A DNA stretch of 64,000 nucleotides. Origin: Antitrichia curtipendula. Taxonomy: Eukaryota > Streptophyta > Bryopsida > Hypnales > Leucodontaceae. Below, piece by piece: positions 1 to 10,019 of the stretch; positions within the stretch are counted from its first letter, which is position 1; each line of letters begins with the position of its first letter. The notes beneath the pieces were generated by a model. The model was not told the origin of the DNA. It did no database searches and saw only the letters and a list, made by a program, of their open reading frames with translations. Position numbers and translations under genes: made by a program. The stretch lies in assembly GCA_951230915.1 (NCBI GenBank), contig OX579633.1:51846029-51910028 (forward strand). The letters run 5' to 3'.

Positions 1-89
1 CCCACACTTGATAGACTGGAAAGTGCACTCATTGGTAGAAACGAGAGAAAGCTGACTATCTCTTAAAGATGTTAAAGATGTTAAAGATC

Positions 90-1416
90 CTATCTCTTCT
101 TTTGAATTTTGGCAGACTGTTCGGCGGATCTTGTCATCTCTTCTACGTAGCCTGGAATTGGTGGCGTTAAGGAAGCTGCGATTCTAGTGGGGGGAAAGGG
201 AGTGAAGTCAGGTACCAGGGCTTTTTCTCTAAGGTGCGGAGGAAGAGCAGCAATTGCGTCTTTCTTCAACTGTAATCTCACATTCTCCGCCCCAGCTTTC
301 AACCTGTGTTCCTTCACAAGAAATCGACTGTACTCCTTCGCCAATTTCATACCCTCTTCTGCAGTCAACTCATACGGCTGCTCAGTCTGTGCCACAACTT
401 CCAACGTAGCTTCCTTCTCTGTGCCCGATTTATCTGCGCAACCGCAAAACTTCCCATTAATCATCGGCAGACCACAATACACTTAAAATAAGGTAGAGGA
501 TACTAAAAGCCGTTACGAACTTGATCTCGTCTTACCAACAGCAACTCATACACTTGGTTGGCCTTAGATGAGGAAGATGGTTGTAAGCATGACTTGGCAA
601 AATGTCAATGCCCACTCATCTTCGAATAGAAATCAGGGGTTGTCTACTGTCCCTGCAATAGTGTTCTACAACCTCCCATTTTGAATCATCATACATTGCG
701 TCAGAAAAAATTTGAGTTCAGCTCTGATAGTACCCAAAGTGACCTCTTCATTGAACTCTACACTGATCTCCCAATGAAGCCACACTCTTACTTATTGGAT
801 AAATGTTCAAAATGACGCAGTCACTTGATTTCGTCCTAAACCCTAAACCCATAACCCGGACACCAGCTCTCAACTCAAGAGGCATTATTCCAGATCACAA
901 GCAATTATCTCCTGAAATAAAAAAGGAATGGAACCGAGATCGTGGAAAATTAGTGATGATCAAATCATAGCGAGAAAACCATAAACCTAGAAATTCCAGG
1001 ATCAATGCACCAACTGAAACACTACCTGCTTTCTTCTTCTCTTTCGCGATAGCTTTCGCTTTGGCCTTCTCTCTTTCCAAAGCGCGCTCCTTCTCCTTGC
1101 TTACTAACCCTAACTTCTCCCGCTCCAGCTCCCTCAGCCTGTCCTTCTCCTTCAAATGCCGCACCGGCGCCGGCGCCTCGAGACACGACTCCAGGATGGC
1201 AGCAAACTTGTCGCGCTTCTCCAAACCCGCGTCCTTGGCAGCAGCGCCCCCTTTCTTCACCACTTTCGAAGGACTGGCCGCTTTCGCCTCTCTCGCGGGA
1301 TTTGCAGCGCCACCGGAAGCGCATCGCACGGCAATTTGTTGCACGCATCGCACATTCGGATCCTTCGCACCTCGCAAAAGAGAATCTACAACCCTAAAAG
1401 CTACTCTCTTCCCCAT
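90..1416 (-). CDS. mitochondrial large-ribosomal-subunit protein mL40-like (two exons)
   Basis: Probable nuclear-encoded mitoribosomal protein of the mL40 (MRP-L28) family. Exon 1 is 1416..1026 and exon 2 is 433..90. The donor (G at 1026, then GTAGTG) and the acceptor (ending at 434) are both phase 1 and join KKKA to DKSGTEK, giving 244 residues. The start is the ATG at 1416, in a GCCATGG context; the longer open frame begins at a TTG. Residues 1-45 are basic with few acids, like a mitochondrial presequence. Residues about 90-131 are a Lys/Glu/Arg-rich helix. The C-terminal domain (about 150-230) contains TAEEG, EYSRFLVKEH, LVPDFTPFPP and TPPIPGY (220-226). In family members I know, a similar LTFEE-helix-TPPIPNY arrangement occurs. 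The identification rests on that remembered pattern, so the family name is less certain than the gene structure. A double telobox lies in the intron, as is common in plant ribosomal-protein genes. Confidence 0.7.
836..850. promoter_or_regulatory. double telobox in the intron of the mL40-like gene
   Basis: The plus strand reads CCTAAACCCTAAACC here. AAACCCTA teloboxes in 5'UTRs or first introns are a known feature of plant translation-related genes. Its position in the single intron of a ribosomal-protein-like gene fits that role, which is inferred. Confidence 0.4.
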
Positions 1417-4400
1417 GGCGAAATTACTCAAAATCTTCCTCCGAAATCAAGTTGTTCCTCAAACCTCCAGATCACTTCAATTAGCTCATCGCATTCAATG
1501 TCAAATCAGAATCTACAAAATTCTAGCGCGCGGAAAAATCCTTAAGAATTTCGACACGTTGAAGCGAGAAACAATGCTCCTGCAACGATTTCACACCAAC
1601 TCAAAAATCACTAACAACGATCCAAGTGACCTAATTCCTTTGATCCTGGCAATGTTCTCCGAAGCCCCGGTCAGTGAATAGCGACCTTCCTCGCCGGGTA
1701 TAAGGCGTGCACACTTGATTAACGCACTTTAGCATGCATCATCAAGACACCCCTATGGGTAAGTTATGAATTTTTAAGGTAGTGTTTCTAGGGGTACGGT
1801 ACCAAAAAAAAAGTTGGTTCTTTTAAACTCTCATGTTTTGATTGTGTATATTTTTTGTAATCAAGATTTGGATTTTTGTGATTTAGGCTTTGATGTTAGA
1901 GTTGTATCTGAGCAATATTAATTATAGGTGTATATATCTTTGATTTCGATGAAAATGGTAGTAACTACATGGTGAAGAGTGGTTTTGAAGGATTCTAAAT
2001 AAAAATTATGGGGCGCAAACACTAGAGTCAAGATTATTTCCAAAATTCACAAGTAATGAGCCTTCAACCAATACAAAGACTTGGAAGCCAAATTTCTTGA
2101 TGAAATATAAAAAATTGAATGAATGACTTGGATGAATTATGAAAAAATCCCTTGTCAATGAATTTATGTAGAATACTTTCATCCAAGAGATTTTTCCACA
2201 ATGCAATGTTTGAATTTGTGAAAATTATAGTCGAACATGTTGAAATTGAAATTGAAACAAATTATGCAAAATAAATTATGCATTGGACATAATTTATACT
2301 TGCAAAATTAGAAATTTGTTCATTCTCTTCATTAGGGAAGCATATATTGGAGTAGAAATGTATTGTAGGCACTTAAAAACACTACTCCAACAATATAAAT
2401 GCAACCCTCTACTTCCTCTGTACCAAAAGATTTTTCTGTTGGACAAAATGTTTTGGAATAAGGCTAAAAGTTACAAATTTTCAACCCATTTTGAATTGTA
2501 AATAGAGTTTGATGCACTCCTATCATCTTGAAAATTTGAGTTTTGAATTAATTATCAAAGTGCAATTTTTGGATGCTGAAAAAAGGAATTTGGGGGGCAT
2601 TCTAAGGGAACATCAATAGCTATTGATTTGCATTGCTAATTACATGCAACATTGTAGTGATTACATGTAGCCATCCATTTTTTTAATAGGGCTTGTAATA
2701 AGTGTTGAGTGTGTTAGTACATAGTACAAGACAATCATATATTCTACAAATCAAAGACGTGGGGAATTATTATGATTGGTCCCAGTCTCAGACTACCCAT
2801 CATTGAGAAGAAGTTGGGAAAGGTGACCTTCCCATTTTGGGATAGGTAGTCATACTATTTTTGGATCATAGTTGTTAGCAAATAGCATGTACAATAGTGC
2901 TAATACAAGTGCTAGTAAATAATTCAAAATTAATTTATGGAATATACAATTGGAATATCATTTCAAGATAAACCATTAAGGGAAACCAAAAGATCATTTT
3001 GGGATGGATGGAGTACATAATAACATGCTCACATTAAATCTATATGATATCAAAAATCATTAGAGTTACACTCTATTTTTTTTTATCATGTTTTTTTTTC
3101 CTTTAATGACATTTTAGAATATCCACCCACTTGCCACAACATCATCTATTGTAGCACAAGTATCATACATTAAAACTCCAAACATAACCAAACTTACAAA
3201 TTTCTCAATTAGATTAGAGATGCCATAGTTGAAGAACATAGCATACAATCAATAGGGGTAGTCATACCTTCTCCACTCCGTACTTGGAGAATGGAGAATA
3301 GAGATGTGGCGGCTTAAGGTTGGCTCCATGTTGGCCCTCCTTGGTAGAATATTCTTAACTAGTTATATCTTCCTCACTCCTAGTCTTCACCTCCGGAGGT
3401 GAATAATGGGAGTGGTGAAGACTTGTTCATTTAAGTATATTTTCCATCTTGCATTGTACACCGTCTTCATGTTCATCCTACGCTCCACGTCAAATGTTGG
3501 TCTCCAATTCTCCACTCTCGTTCTCCAAACAACTTTTGGGGATGTCACACCTTCTTCACCTACCGCGGCTCTCCATTGACTCCTCCAAATCCTCACAAAC
3601 TTATCATTCTCCATTCTCCAACTGCCTGGGGAAGAAGGTGTGACTACCGCTATTGAGAGTGGGGATTCTTCTCCTCCACAAGTGAAGAATGGGCGTGAAG
3701 AACGTTTTGCTTGAGAAGTTTTCATCTAGTTCTCCGAAGTTTCACCCACCTGCTGCCGATTCAAAATCCCAGAGTCAGCAAAATTGACAGAGAATTCTAC
3801 TGTTCATCTAACACCACTCACTGTTGCAATCTGGTGGAGTCATCTGATGCTCAACAAGCGCTTGCTTTCACCCTCGTCGTCGATGAAAAGCCCGTGGATT
3901 AAGGCTTTAGGTCTCTAATGTGTGCATGCGTTCTGGTGCTTGTGCTGAAAGGAAGGCGAGCGATTTCACAGAAAATTTTGTGTTGTCCTGAGAGAAGTTT
4001 TGTGCTGAAGACGTCACGGAGCTTGGTTGAAGAAGAAGGCTTTCGCGGCTTTGGGATAGAGCGTGACTGCGTTGGAATGGAATGCAGGGGAGCTGAATTG
4101 GAGTTGTGAGATTTCGATTGCAGCCTGCGTCGCATGCTGATGGTGCTGACTGTCTGATCAGAAAATTACTGCGGTTAAATAACTGCAACTTCAATCGCAG
4201 GTGAATTCATTCTCCATTCTCATCCTCCACACGACACCGAAAGGGGTGTCACACCGACCTTCTTCATGGAGAAGGGCTACCTATTGCTTCCTGTTTTCAC
4301 ACCACAACTTGTCATTCTTCATAGAAGTTTCATTCTCGGAGAAGGTGTGACATTTGGGGTTCCCGTGGAGATGTTGATGTAGTTTCCGGAATTTTGTTTT

Positions 4401-4646
4401 GTATAGTACATCGACTGATCCTTTCTCTTGAGGTTTCAGTTCCTTTGTCCTAATGATCTCGTCCTTTTGCAATTTATAGACATGAGAGAGTTCAAAGTGG
4501 CCATGGCCTTGAAAAGTGTTTCATAAATCTGCATTGACCTATGTATCTATGCTTATCTTGTTTCTCTCTCGATTGGACTCGGTACTCTTTGCTAGCCGAA
4601 GAAATTGCTCTGAGTGTTGAGTGATTGCGAGAGAGCCGGTTTGCAA
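1417..4646. other. intergenic spacer between the mL40-like gene and folB
   Basis: No convincing coding exon seen. The first 300 bases are the upstream region of the minus-strand mL40-like gene. Positions 1750-3250 are AT-rich and featureless to me. From about 3257 to 4360 there are repeated inverted fragments built on GGTGTGAC/GTCACACC and GGAGAAGG/CCTTCTCC (near 3262, 3545, 3636, 4243 and 4333), which look like a decayed inverted-repeat element. A GC-richer stretch (3880-4200) has short open frames on both strands but no recognisable protein. Confidence 0.35.
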
Positions 4647-4740
4647 GTAAAATTCGCTTTGAAATTTCTTCACCGCATATTCAGGCTTAGAGTCTTGTGT
4701 GTTCACCCTTTCCTATATCCTTTCGTTTTGGGATTTGCAG
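4647..4740 (+). other. probable 5'UTR intron of folB
   Basis: A donor GTAAAA at 4647 and a T-rich tract ending in TTTGCAG at 4740 delimit a 94 bp segment ending 19 bases before the folB ATG. The acceptor is good. The donor was picked by eye, so the 5' edge is uncertain. Confidence 0.45.
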
Positions 4741-4759
4741 ATTCCGGGATTGGGTGGCG

Positions 4760-5185
4760 ATGTCTTCTTGCAGCAGTTGTGGAGGAGCGGGGAACCGCTC
4801 TCCCATGAATAGAGACCGGATCCTTCTTCGAGGAATGCTCTTTCATGGCTACCACGGCGTGTTCGCGGAGGAGAACAAGCTTGGTCAGAAGTTCTTAGTG
4901 GATGTGGACGCATGGATGGATCTTCGTTCGGCTGGCGCGAGCGACGACATTGAAAAGTCCGTGAGCTACGCGGAGCTCTACGATCAGATCAAGGGCGTTG
5001 TGGAAGGTCCGCCGTTCAAGTTGGTGGAAACCGTGGCGAACGTGATTGCGCAGGCGATCTTTTTGGCGCACCCTTCGATCACTGATGTTCGAGTCAAGGT
5101 TTGCAAACCTCATGTCGCCGTGGAAGGTGTGGTAGATCACTTAGGTGTAGAAATTTTTCGAAACTTCAAGGAGTACGTCAATTAG
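4760..5185 (+). CDS. folB: dihydroneopterin aldolase
   Basis: Folate-biosynthesis enzyme that converts 7,8-dihydroneopterin to 6-hydroxymethyl-7,8-dihydropterin plus glycolaldehyde, upstream of the HPPK/DHPS step. It is a single 141-codon exon starting at the ATG at 4760 (GCGATGTC context). The open frame extends further upstream only through non-ATG codons that cross the likely UTR acceptor. Family hallmarks are clear: LRGMLFHGYHGVFAEEN with the conserved Glu near residue 38, LGQKFLVDVDAWMDLR, SVSYAELYD with the conserved Tyr, LVETVANVIA, and VRVKVCKPHVAVEG with the catalytic Lys followed by Lys-Pro-His. The length matches plant FolB proteins, which form octamers and lack targeting peptides. 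The N-terminal 17 residues contain an SSCSSCGG stretch that I do not recognise. An ATG at residue 18 (MNRDR) is a possible alternative start. Confidence 0.95.
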   Translation: MSSCSSCGGAGNRSPMNRDRILLRGMLFHGYHGVFAEENKLGQKFLVDVDAWMDLRSAGASDDIEKSVSYAELYDQIKGVVEGPPFKLVETVANVIAQAIFLAHPSITDVRVKVCKPHVAVEGVVDHLGVEIFRNFKEYVN

Positions 5186-6468
5186 GGTTTAAGGTTTAGA
5201 GCAAGAATCTAAGATTAAAGTATCTCTGAAGTTCGTGATAGATGCATTTTGTTCAATGCCGACTAGTTTCTGAAGGTCTTTCATAGTTTTGAGATTCAAT
5301 TATAGAATTCACTCGAATGAATCCACTCTTTGCCAGGGATTTAGGGTTTAGAGAAAGAATCTGATTTGTAAATATCAGGAAAGCTTGTGATACTGCACTT
5401 GGCACATTGCTCAATGCCGAGGTCTGTCATGGCATTGAGTTTCAGTTGTAAAATCCTGGTACCGAGGATTGAATCAAAAGAAAGGTTACAATCTTCAGAC
5501 CCCCATTTGAGAAGAATGGGAGGGGACACGAAATTTTAATTCCTTTCATCTGACGGTCAGCTGTGACGTGAAGTGAACCCCAATTTTCTGTTCATGATCC
5601 CCTCTTCTCTTGTATTGTGAAGGAGCTGTAGATCTCTGTCATGGACATCAAACCTCAGTTTTCAGTCCCTGGAACTTGTTCATCGAGATCGCACATGGTT
5701 CAGAGTCCATTGGAGGGTTATGGTACCAAGCTCTTAGACCTAAAGTAGTGGTTGAAGAGTTCTGCGCATTTCGATAGTTGAGCACATCCAGTCTTCCCTG
5801 CATTGAGAACCAGACAATGTGCATCAGAGATCTTCCTTACTTAAGATTGCTGTAACTAAGATTGATTGGATTATCTGAAACAGAACAGGGTTGGAAGAGG
5901 GGATCACTCTCGGCATGTAGAAGAAAGCATACCAAGTCGTTTTGAATACGAAGAGAAACGCCGTGGAAGCACTCCGACGTGCATCCTGAGCTCCCTAATT
6001 GCCTGCAGCTTATGACTCGCAGTCATTTCAGATCTTATGTGCGATACAACCCCAGCTGAATGATGAAAATTTTAAAATTCAGATTATGATAACGAGACTT
6101 ACGTACCGTTCTACAGTTCCACATCAGTCTTGATGCGAAGAACTGAACCTCGCACTGGTGCCCAGTTGGAGATCCATCGAGGCCATCACTGCCGGTGAGA
6201 TGACCAGGGAGTCACACGGATTATGAAGCCAGTGATTTGGTGTCAGGTCGTTCTTTCTTATTTAGCGTTGAGATTTCTCAGGAATTTGTATTGAATCGAT
6301 TTCTCCGTAGTCAAAACATGTATGCCGTTGACTGCATCCTCTAGAATATAGATTATTAAAGAACTCTCACCATCGGCAAGTGGCCCAAGAGATCGGACGA
6401 CTGTCAGACTTTGGTCGACCCAAAATGGAGAAACATCAGGATTCATGAGGTTGAGGAATCTCATCGGG
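5186..6468. other. convergent 3' flank between folB and the 945-codon gene
   Basis: Holds the 3' ends of two convergent genes. TTTAGGGTTTA motifs occur just after the folB stop (about 5185) and again at 5338. The GC content is near genic levels and parts of it may be transcribed UTR, but I see no open frame with protein-like character. A small minus-strand frame at 6258-6542 overlaps the end of the next gene and is not supported. Confidence 0.4.
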
Positions 6469-9306
6469 CTACAATTTTCCATTGAAGCATCTTGAGCAAC
6501 AGCAACCGCGGTGAGAGCCACTGTAGGGCAGTCGATACTCATTTGGTGGCCTGGGAGACAGCAAGATTGGATGGGTGCCCCAGGGGGCAGGTTGCTGTTG
6601 TGTCCCTCTTGGAGCTTTTCGGATATTCACCCGCTGTGCCCGCTGTGAGCAGGTTCGGTCTGGAGACATATGTTTCCAATGTGTAGATCGTCGGTCGGAG
6701 TATCGCCTGTGTGGGCTCGACCCTGCCTTTGCACGTCGGGATTCTGACTTCAAATAGTTGTGGAAAGACTCCAGCAGTGCTCTTGGACTAGGTTCAAACG
6801 CTCTCTGCTGAAGCTTGCACTTGGCTCTGGACGACTTGGAGCGCTGGCGATATGAATTTTCAAGCCCTGCCAGATACGTCTTCCTCATCGGAGACAGCGA
6901 CTTGGGCCTTGATGAAAAGCCTGGATGGTTGTTGTGGAAAGGAAGACTGTAATTGCTTGGAGAACTTGTGGTGGACGTATTATTCGACGTGTTAGAAGAG
7001 CCGAGGATTGGGGACTTGCTGGTGCAGGATGGAAAGGGGCAACTGCACATGCCACAGCAACAGGAATGTGTATTTGCACAAAATGGGCATTTCATCGTGA
7101 AGTTGCTGCGAGAGTACGTGCTCTTGCACACTCCACAGCAACATCGACGTATCACTTCTCGATTGGGCTGCCTCGACGATGTAAAGTCCCGTTTGTTGAA
7201 AGTACGCTTTGCTGGTTCTGCAGCTTTGGGAATTATGGCTTGTCCGGGGCCGTACCGAGAATCTTCTAGGGGTGGGGCGGTATCATGCTGTGGAGTGCGT
7301 GTTGATAGTTTTTCAGCTGCGTCATGAAGATCATTTTTGCATTGGAGCGGCCTGGAATTACTGGGAACTTCGCTGTTCATGGTAATGGGAGCCGTTTTCG
7401 ACCTTCCAGCTGACTCAATTCCGGCCCGGGCAGAATTCGGACCAGAGTCTTTCAGAGTGGGAGTTACAATGATCGGTGAACTACCCCTTTCTGTTGTCCT
7501 TACGCACGTGGAGTACTCTTGTTTCCGATCTGTCCTTCTCCCGCTTGAAGACCCCCCCCAATCTTGTTTCCTATCTGTTCTCCCGCTGGAAGGAAAGTCT
7601 TGTTCCCAATCTGGTGTTCTCCCGCTGAAGGGGAATTTATCTCTTGCAGAAGGGTCTTGTTTCCTGTTTGTTCTGGAAAAGATGTCAATTTTTGGTGCTG
7701 CTGGTTTTGATGTTGATCTCAGTCTGGAGAAATAGTCTGTAGAGGGCAAGTTCTCTTCTTGCCAATCTGTGGTCCTTCCGCTTGAAGAAAGCATTGACTT
7801 CCTGTCTTTATTACTTCCTGTGGAGGAATTTAATTCTCTCGAAGGGGAATCTGATTTCAATGTAGATCTTTCGCTTGAGTAGTAGTCTTGTTTTCGAACG
7901 GTTGGACTCAATCTTGGGGGAACGTCTGAAGTCAATGTCCCCTTAACTTCGTTGAGAAATGTCGTAATGTTTAGATCAGCTTCCTCAGTGCCGTGTTGCG
8001 CGGTGGAAATACTTGATTGTGCGGGTGACTGAGAGCGTGTCCCATTTTGAGTGAGAAAATGCGAGTGGTTGTAGCTCTTCTTAGCTGCTGGCTTGTGCTG
8101 TTGGCAGGTGCATTCCAGACGACTTGAACTACGAGCCAAGTCAAGTGGACTCGATGGGCGCAAAACTCTGCGAATCGAAGCACCAAAATCATATGTAGGC
8201 GGTTTAACCGATGTTTTTCTTGTATATGTTTCATCAAATTCGGCAGATTCCAGTGGAGGACTACAGTTGCATTGGACATGTTTCTCCACGGTCACCAGCT
8301 CTGCAGCATATGGTTCTGGGAATCCCATGGGCTTGGAAGGATAATAGGCAGGACTGGAAGGCGAGGGACGTTTTCGGCGAGAGTATGGTGAGAGATTGGT
8401 AGTAAACTCTAGGTTGCAAGGAGAGAGCGGGGAGCTGGCTCCTGATTTTTGTGTCTGAAATGTCTTTGGTCCGGAATCTGTATCGATTCTCGGACTGCAT
8501 TGGCAGCTTATATTCATCACATCCTTGACTTCTGAACGTGGTTGCACTGGGGAAGTGGGCTTTGAATGGGGATGCCTTGGTGACCCCTGTTGTGGCGTCT
8601 CGACAAGGTAGAGCGACTCACAGCGGCTGGGGTGTCTGGGAGGTGACCCTCTGGGACTGGGAGATGCTTGGAAGAAGGTTTGAAAGCATGGCTTGGACTC
8701 TGGCATATCCCAGGTTGGACCTGGCGGCAAGTGTGCACTTTGATATTGTGCGGCCCCATAATGGCATTTCAATTGTGGAGATGGGGAAGGAGGTGACCAG
8801 GATCTTGAGGACGTGGCCCTATTGCAGTAGTTTGAAGCAGCACTTACGGGATGAGAAGGAGGCAAGTAAAGGTCTTCATGCTCTACAAAGTCTCGGTAAC
8901 TACTGGCAAGATGAGTTTCTTTACAGTCTGGATAGCAGTCTCGGTATGTTTGATGCAATCCAGGCAGACAGGATTCAACTGGTCTAGGACATGGAGGAGA
9001 CGAAGGAGATGGAGAACATGAACATTGACACCCGCAGTTACTAGCGAAATTTATAGGTCTGGGAAGTGCGGGGAAACAACAAGCACCATTCTCTAAGTGC
9101 AGGCTACAAGCTCCACCTTTCAAATCTCTGACTGGTTCTCCTGTGCGGGCTTGATAGGTTTCCGAAAGACCCATATTGCTCTCGCGGGCGGTCCATTGTG
9201 GACCGTCGAGTAACTCCACAATACCGTGATACTTGCTTTCATATATCTGGTCATTGTCAATCATACAATTTTGATCTGGAACGTTCCCAGCTCGATATGA
9301 CGCCAT
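6469..9306 (-). CDS. unrecognised 945-residue Ser/Pro/Arg-rich protein with Cys clusters
   Basis: One uninterrupted 945-codon frame, ATG at 9306 in a good context (ATGG), TAG at 6469. I do not recognise the protein. It is low-complexity and hydrophilic, rich in Ser, Pro, Arg and Thr, with many SPSP/SPPR-like proline-directed sites and no membrane segment. A Cys cluster near residues 80-100 contains CGCQCSCSPSP. A degenerate repeat (SGRTxDWxQ / RTDRKQ) runs from about residue 520 to 605. A compact zinc-ribbon-like region at about 720-765 has CCCGVC, twelve residues, CPFC, then CCCGMCSC. The last 15 residues repeat the theme with GCCCSRC. The middle reads as disordered linker. A zinc- or nucleic-acid-binding scaffold is one inference from the CxxC pairs, with no family evidence. 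It could be a single exon of a larger gene, though both ends look natural. The unknown gene upstream on the same strand ends 713 bases away. Confidence 0.75.
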   Translation of the reverse strand: MASYRAGNVPDQNCMIDNDQIYESKYHGIVELLDGPQWTARESNMGLSETYQARTGEPVRDLKGGACSLHLENGACCFPALPRPINFASNCGCQCSCSPSPSSPPCPRPVESCLPGLHQTYRDCYPDCKETHLASSYRDFVEHEDLYLPPSHPVSAASNYCNRATSSRSWSPPSPSPQLKCHYGAAQYQSAHLPPGPTWDMPESKPCFQTFFQASPSPRGSPPRHPSRCESLYLVETPQQGSPRHPHSKPTSPVQPRSEVKDVMNISCQCSPRIDTDSGPKTFQTQKSGASSPLSPCNLEFTTNLSPYSRRKRPSPSSPAYYPSKPMGFPEPYAAELVTVEKHVQCNCSPPLESAEFDETYTRKTSVKPPTYDFGASIRRVLRPSSPLDLARSSSRLECTCQQHKPAAKKSYNHSHFLTQNGTRSQSPAQSSISTAQHGTEEADLNITTFLNEVKGTLTSDVPPRLSPTVRKQDYYSSERSTLKSDSPSRELNSSTGSNKDRKSMLSSSGRTTDWQEENLPSTDYFSRLRSTSKPAAPKIDIFSRTNRKQDPSARDKFPFSGRTPDWEQDFPSSGRTDRKQDWGGSSSGRRTDRKQEYSTCVRTTERGSSPIIVTPTLKDSGPNSARAGIESAGRSKTAPITMNSEVPSNSRPLQCKNDLHDAAEKLSTRTPQHDTAPPLEDSRYGPGQAIIPKAAEPAKRTFNKRDFTSSRQPNREVIRRCCCGVCKSTYSRSNFTMKCPFCANTHSCCCGMCSCPFPSCTSKSPILGSSNTSNNTSTTSSPSNYSLPFHNNHPGFSSRPKSLSPMRKTYLAGLENSYRQRSKSSRAKCKLQQRAFEPSPRALLESFHNYLKSESRRAKAGSSPHRRYSDRRSTHWKHMSPDRTCSQRAQRVNIRKAPRGTQQQPAPWGTHPILLSPRPPNEYRLPYSGSHRGCCCSRCFNGKL

Positions 9307-10019
9307 CAGATTCTCAGATCTTCGTCAAGCAAATCTGTTCGATCGTTGTAGGAATAGGTCTTGATATTCAAAATCCCGGACTGCATATTGAGGACTTGGC
9401 TTCCACTACATTGCCGTAAATAGCTCACAGTCAACTTGACAATCATTCATATCTATAGTCTGCGGCTTCTTCAAAACTGATCTCTGGCTGGAATTTCATG
9501 CAGCACAGAAGAACACCTGAGGATCAAAAAGGGACTTCGGCATCTGAGTTTTTTAACTCTGTAGCATCCTCCGTATAAGCTTGTTTCTCAGCTCCATACT
9601 ACTTTGATGGGTACGCTATTTTCTCGCCTGGTCACCAGATTATGCTTTTTAATGCACATAAGTCATGGTATGTCGCTCTTTTAATTTCCATATTACGGAT
9701 TTAGGATACTGGAAACAAAGAAATCCCTTGCATACAAATATCTTCTCACTGGCACTTACCTCAGGAAAGAGTAGTAAACAAAGGCCGCTGTTTTTGCACT
9801 GCAAGTTGTTTTTCATTCTATTAGTGTGGAAATACCTTAATAGTGCACCGACGTGAATCAGTTAACGTTTTAGCATAATTTCCCTTGTTGGCCAAATTTA
9901 GGGTTGTATCACCAAAGTCCATACATCAACCACATTCAAGTTGTAGCTCAGAGAGACATCATCTGCTCGCCATGTTTTGAATTAGCAACCTTGTCAGTTA
10001 GGATCATAATCTAAGTGAG
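9307..10019. other. spacer and 5' flank of the 945-codon gene
   Basis: Upstream region of the minus-strand 945-codon gene and 3' flank of the next minus-strand gene. The stretch 9307-9420 is GC-moderate and probably 5'UTR. No protein-like frame and no repeat was recognised. Confidence 0.4.

Noticed and set aside
1061..1681. 206-codon plus-strand frame
   Set aside because: It is antisense to exon 1 of the mL40-like gene, whose minus-strand frame has the splice-compatible second exon and family motifs.
6925..8987. Several plus-strand frames of 100-150 codons
   Set aside because: They are shadows of the 945-codon minus-strand gene and have no independent protein character.
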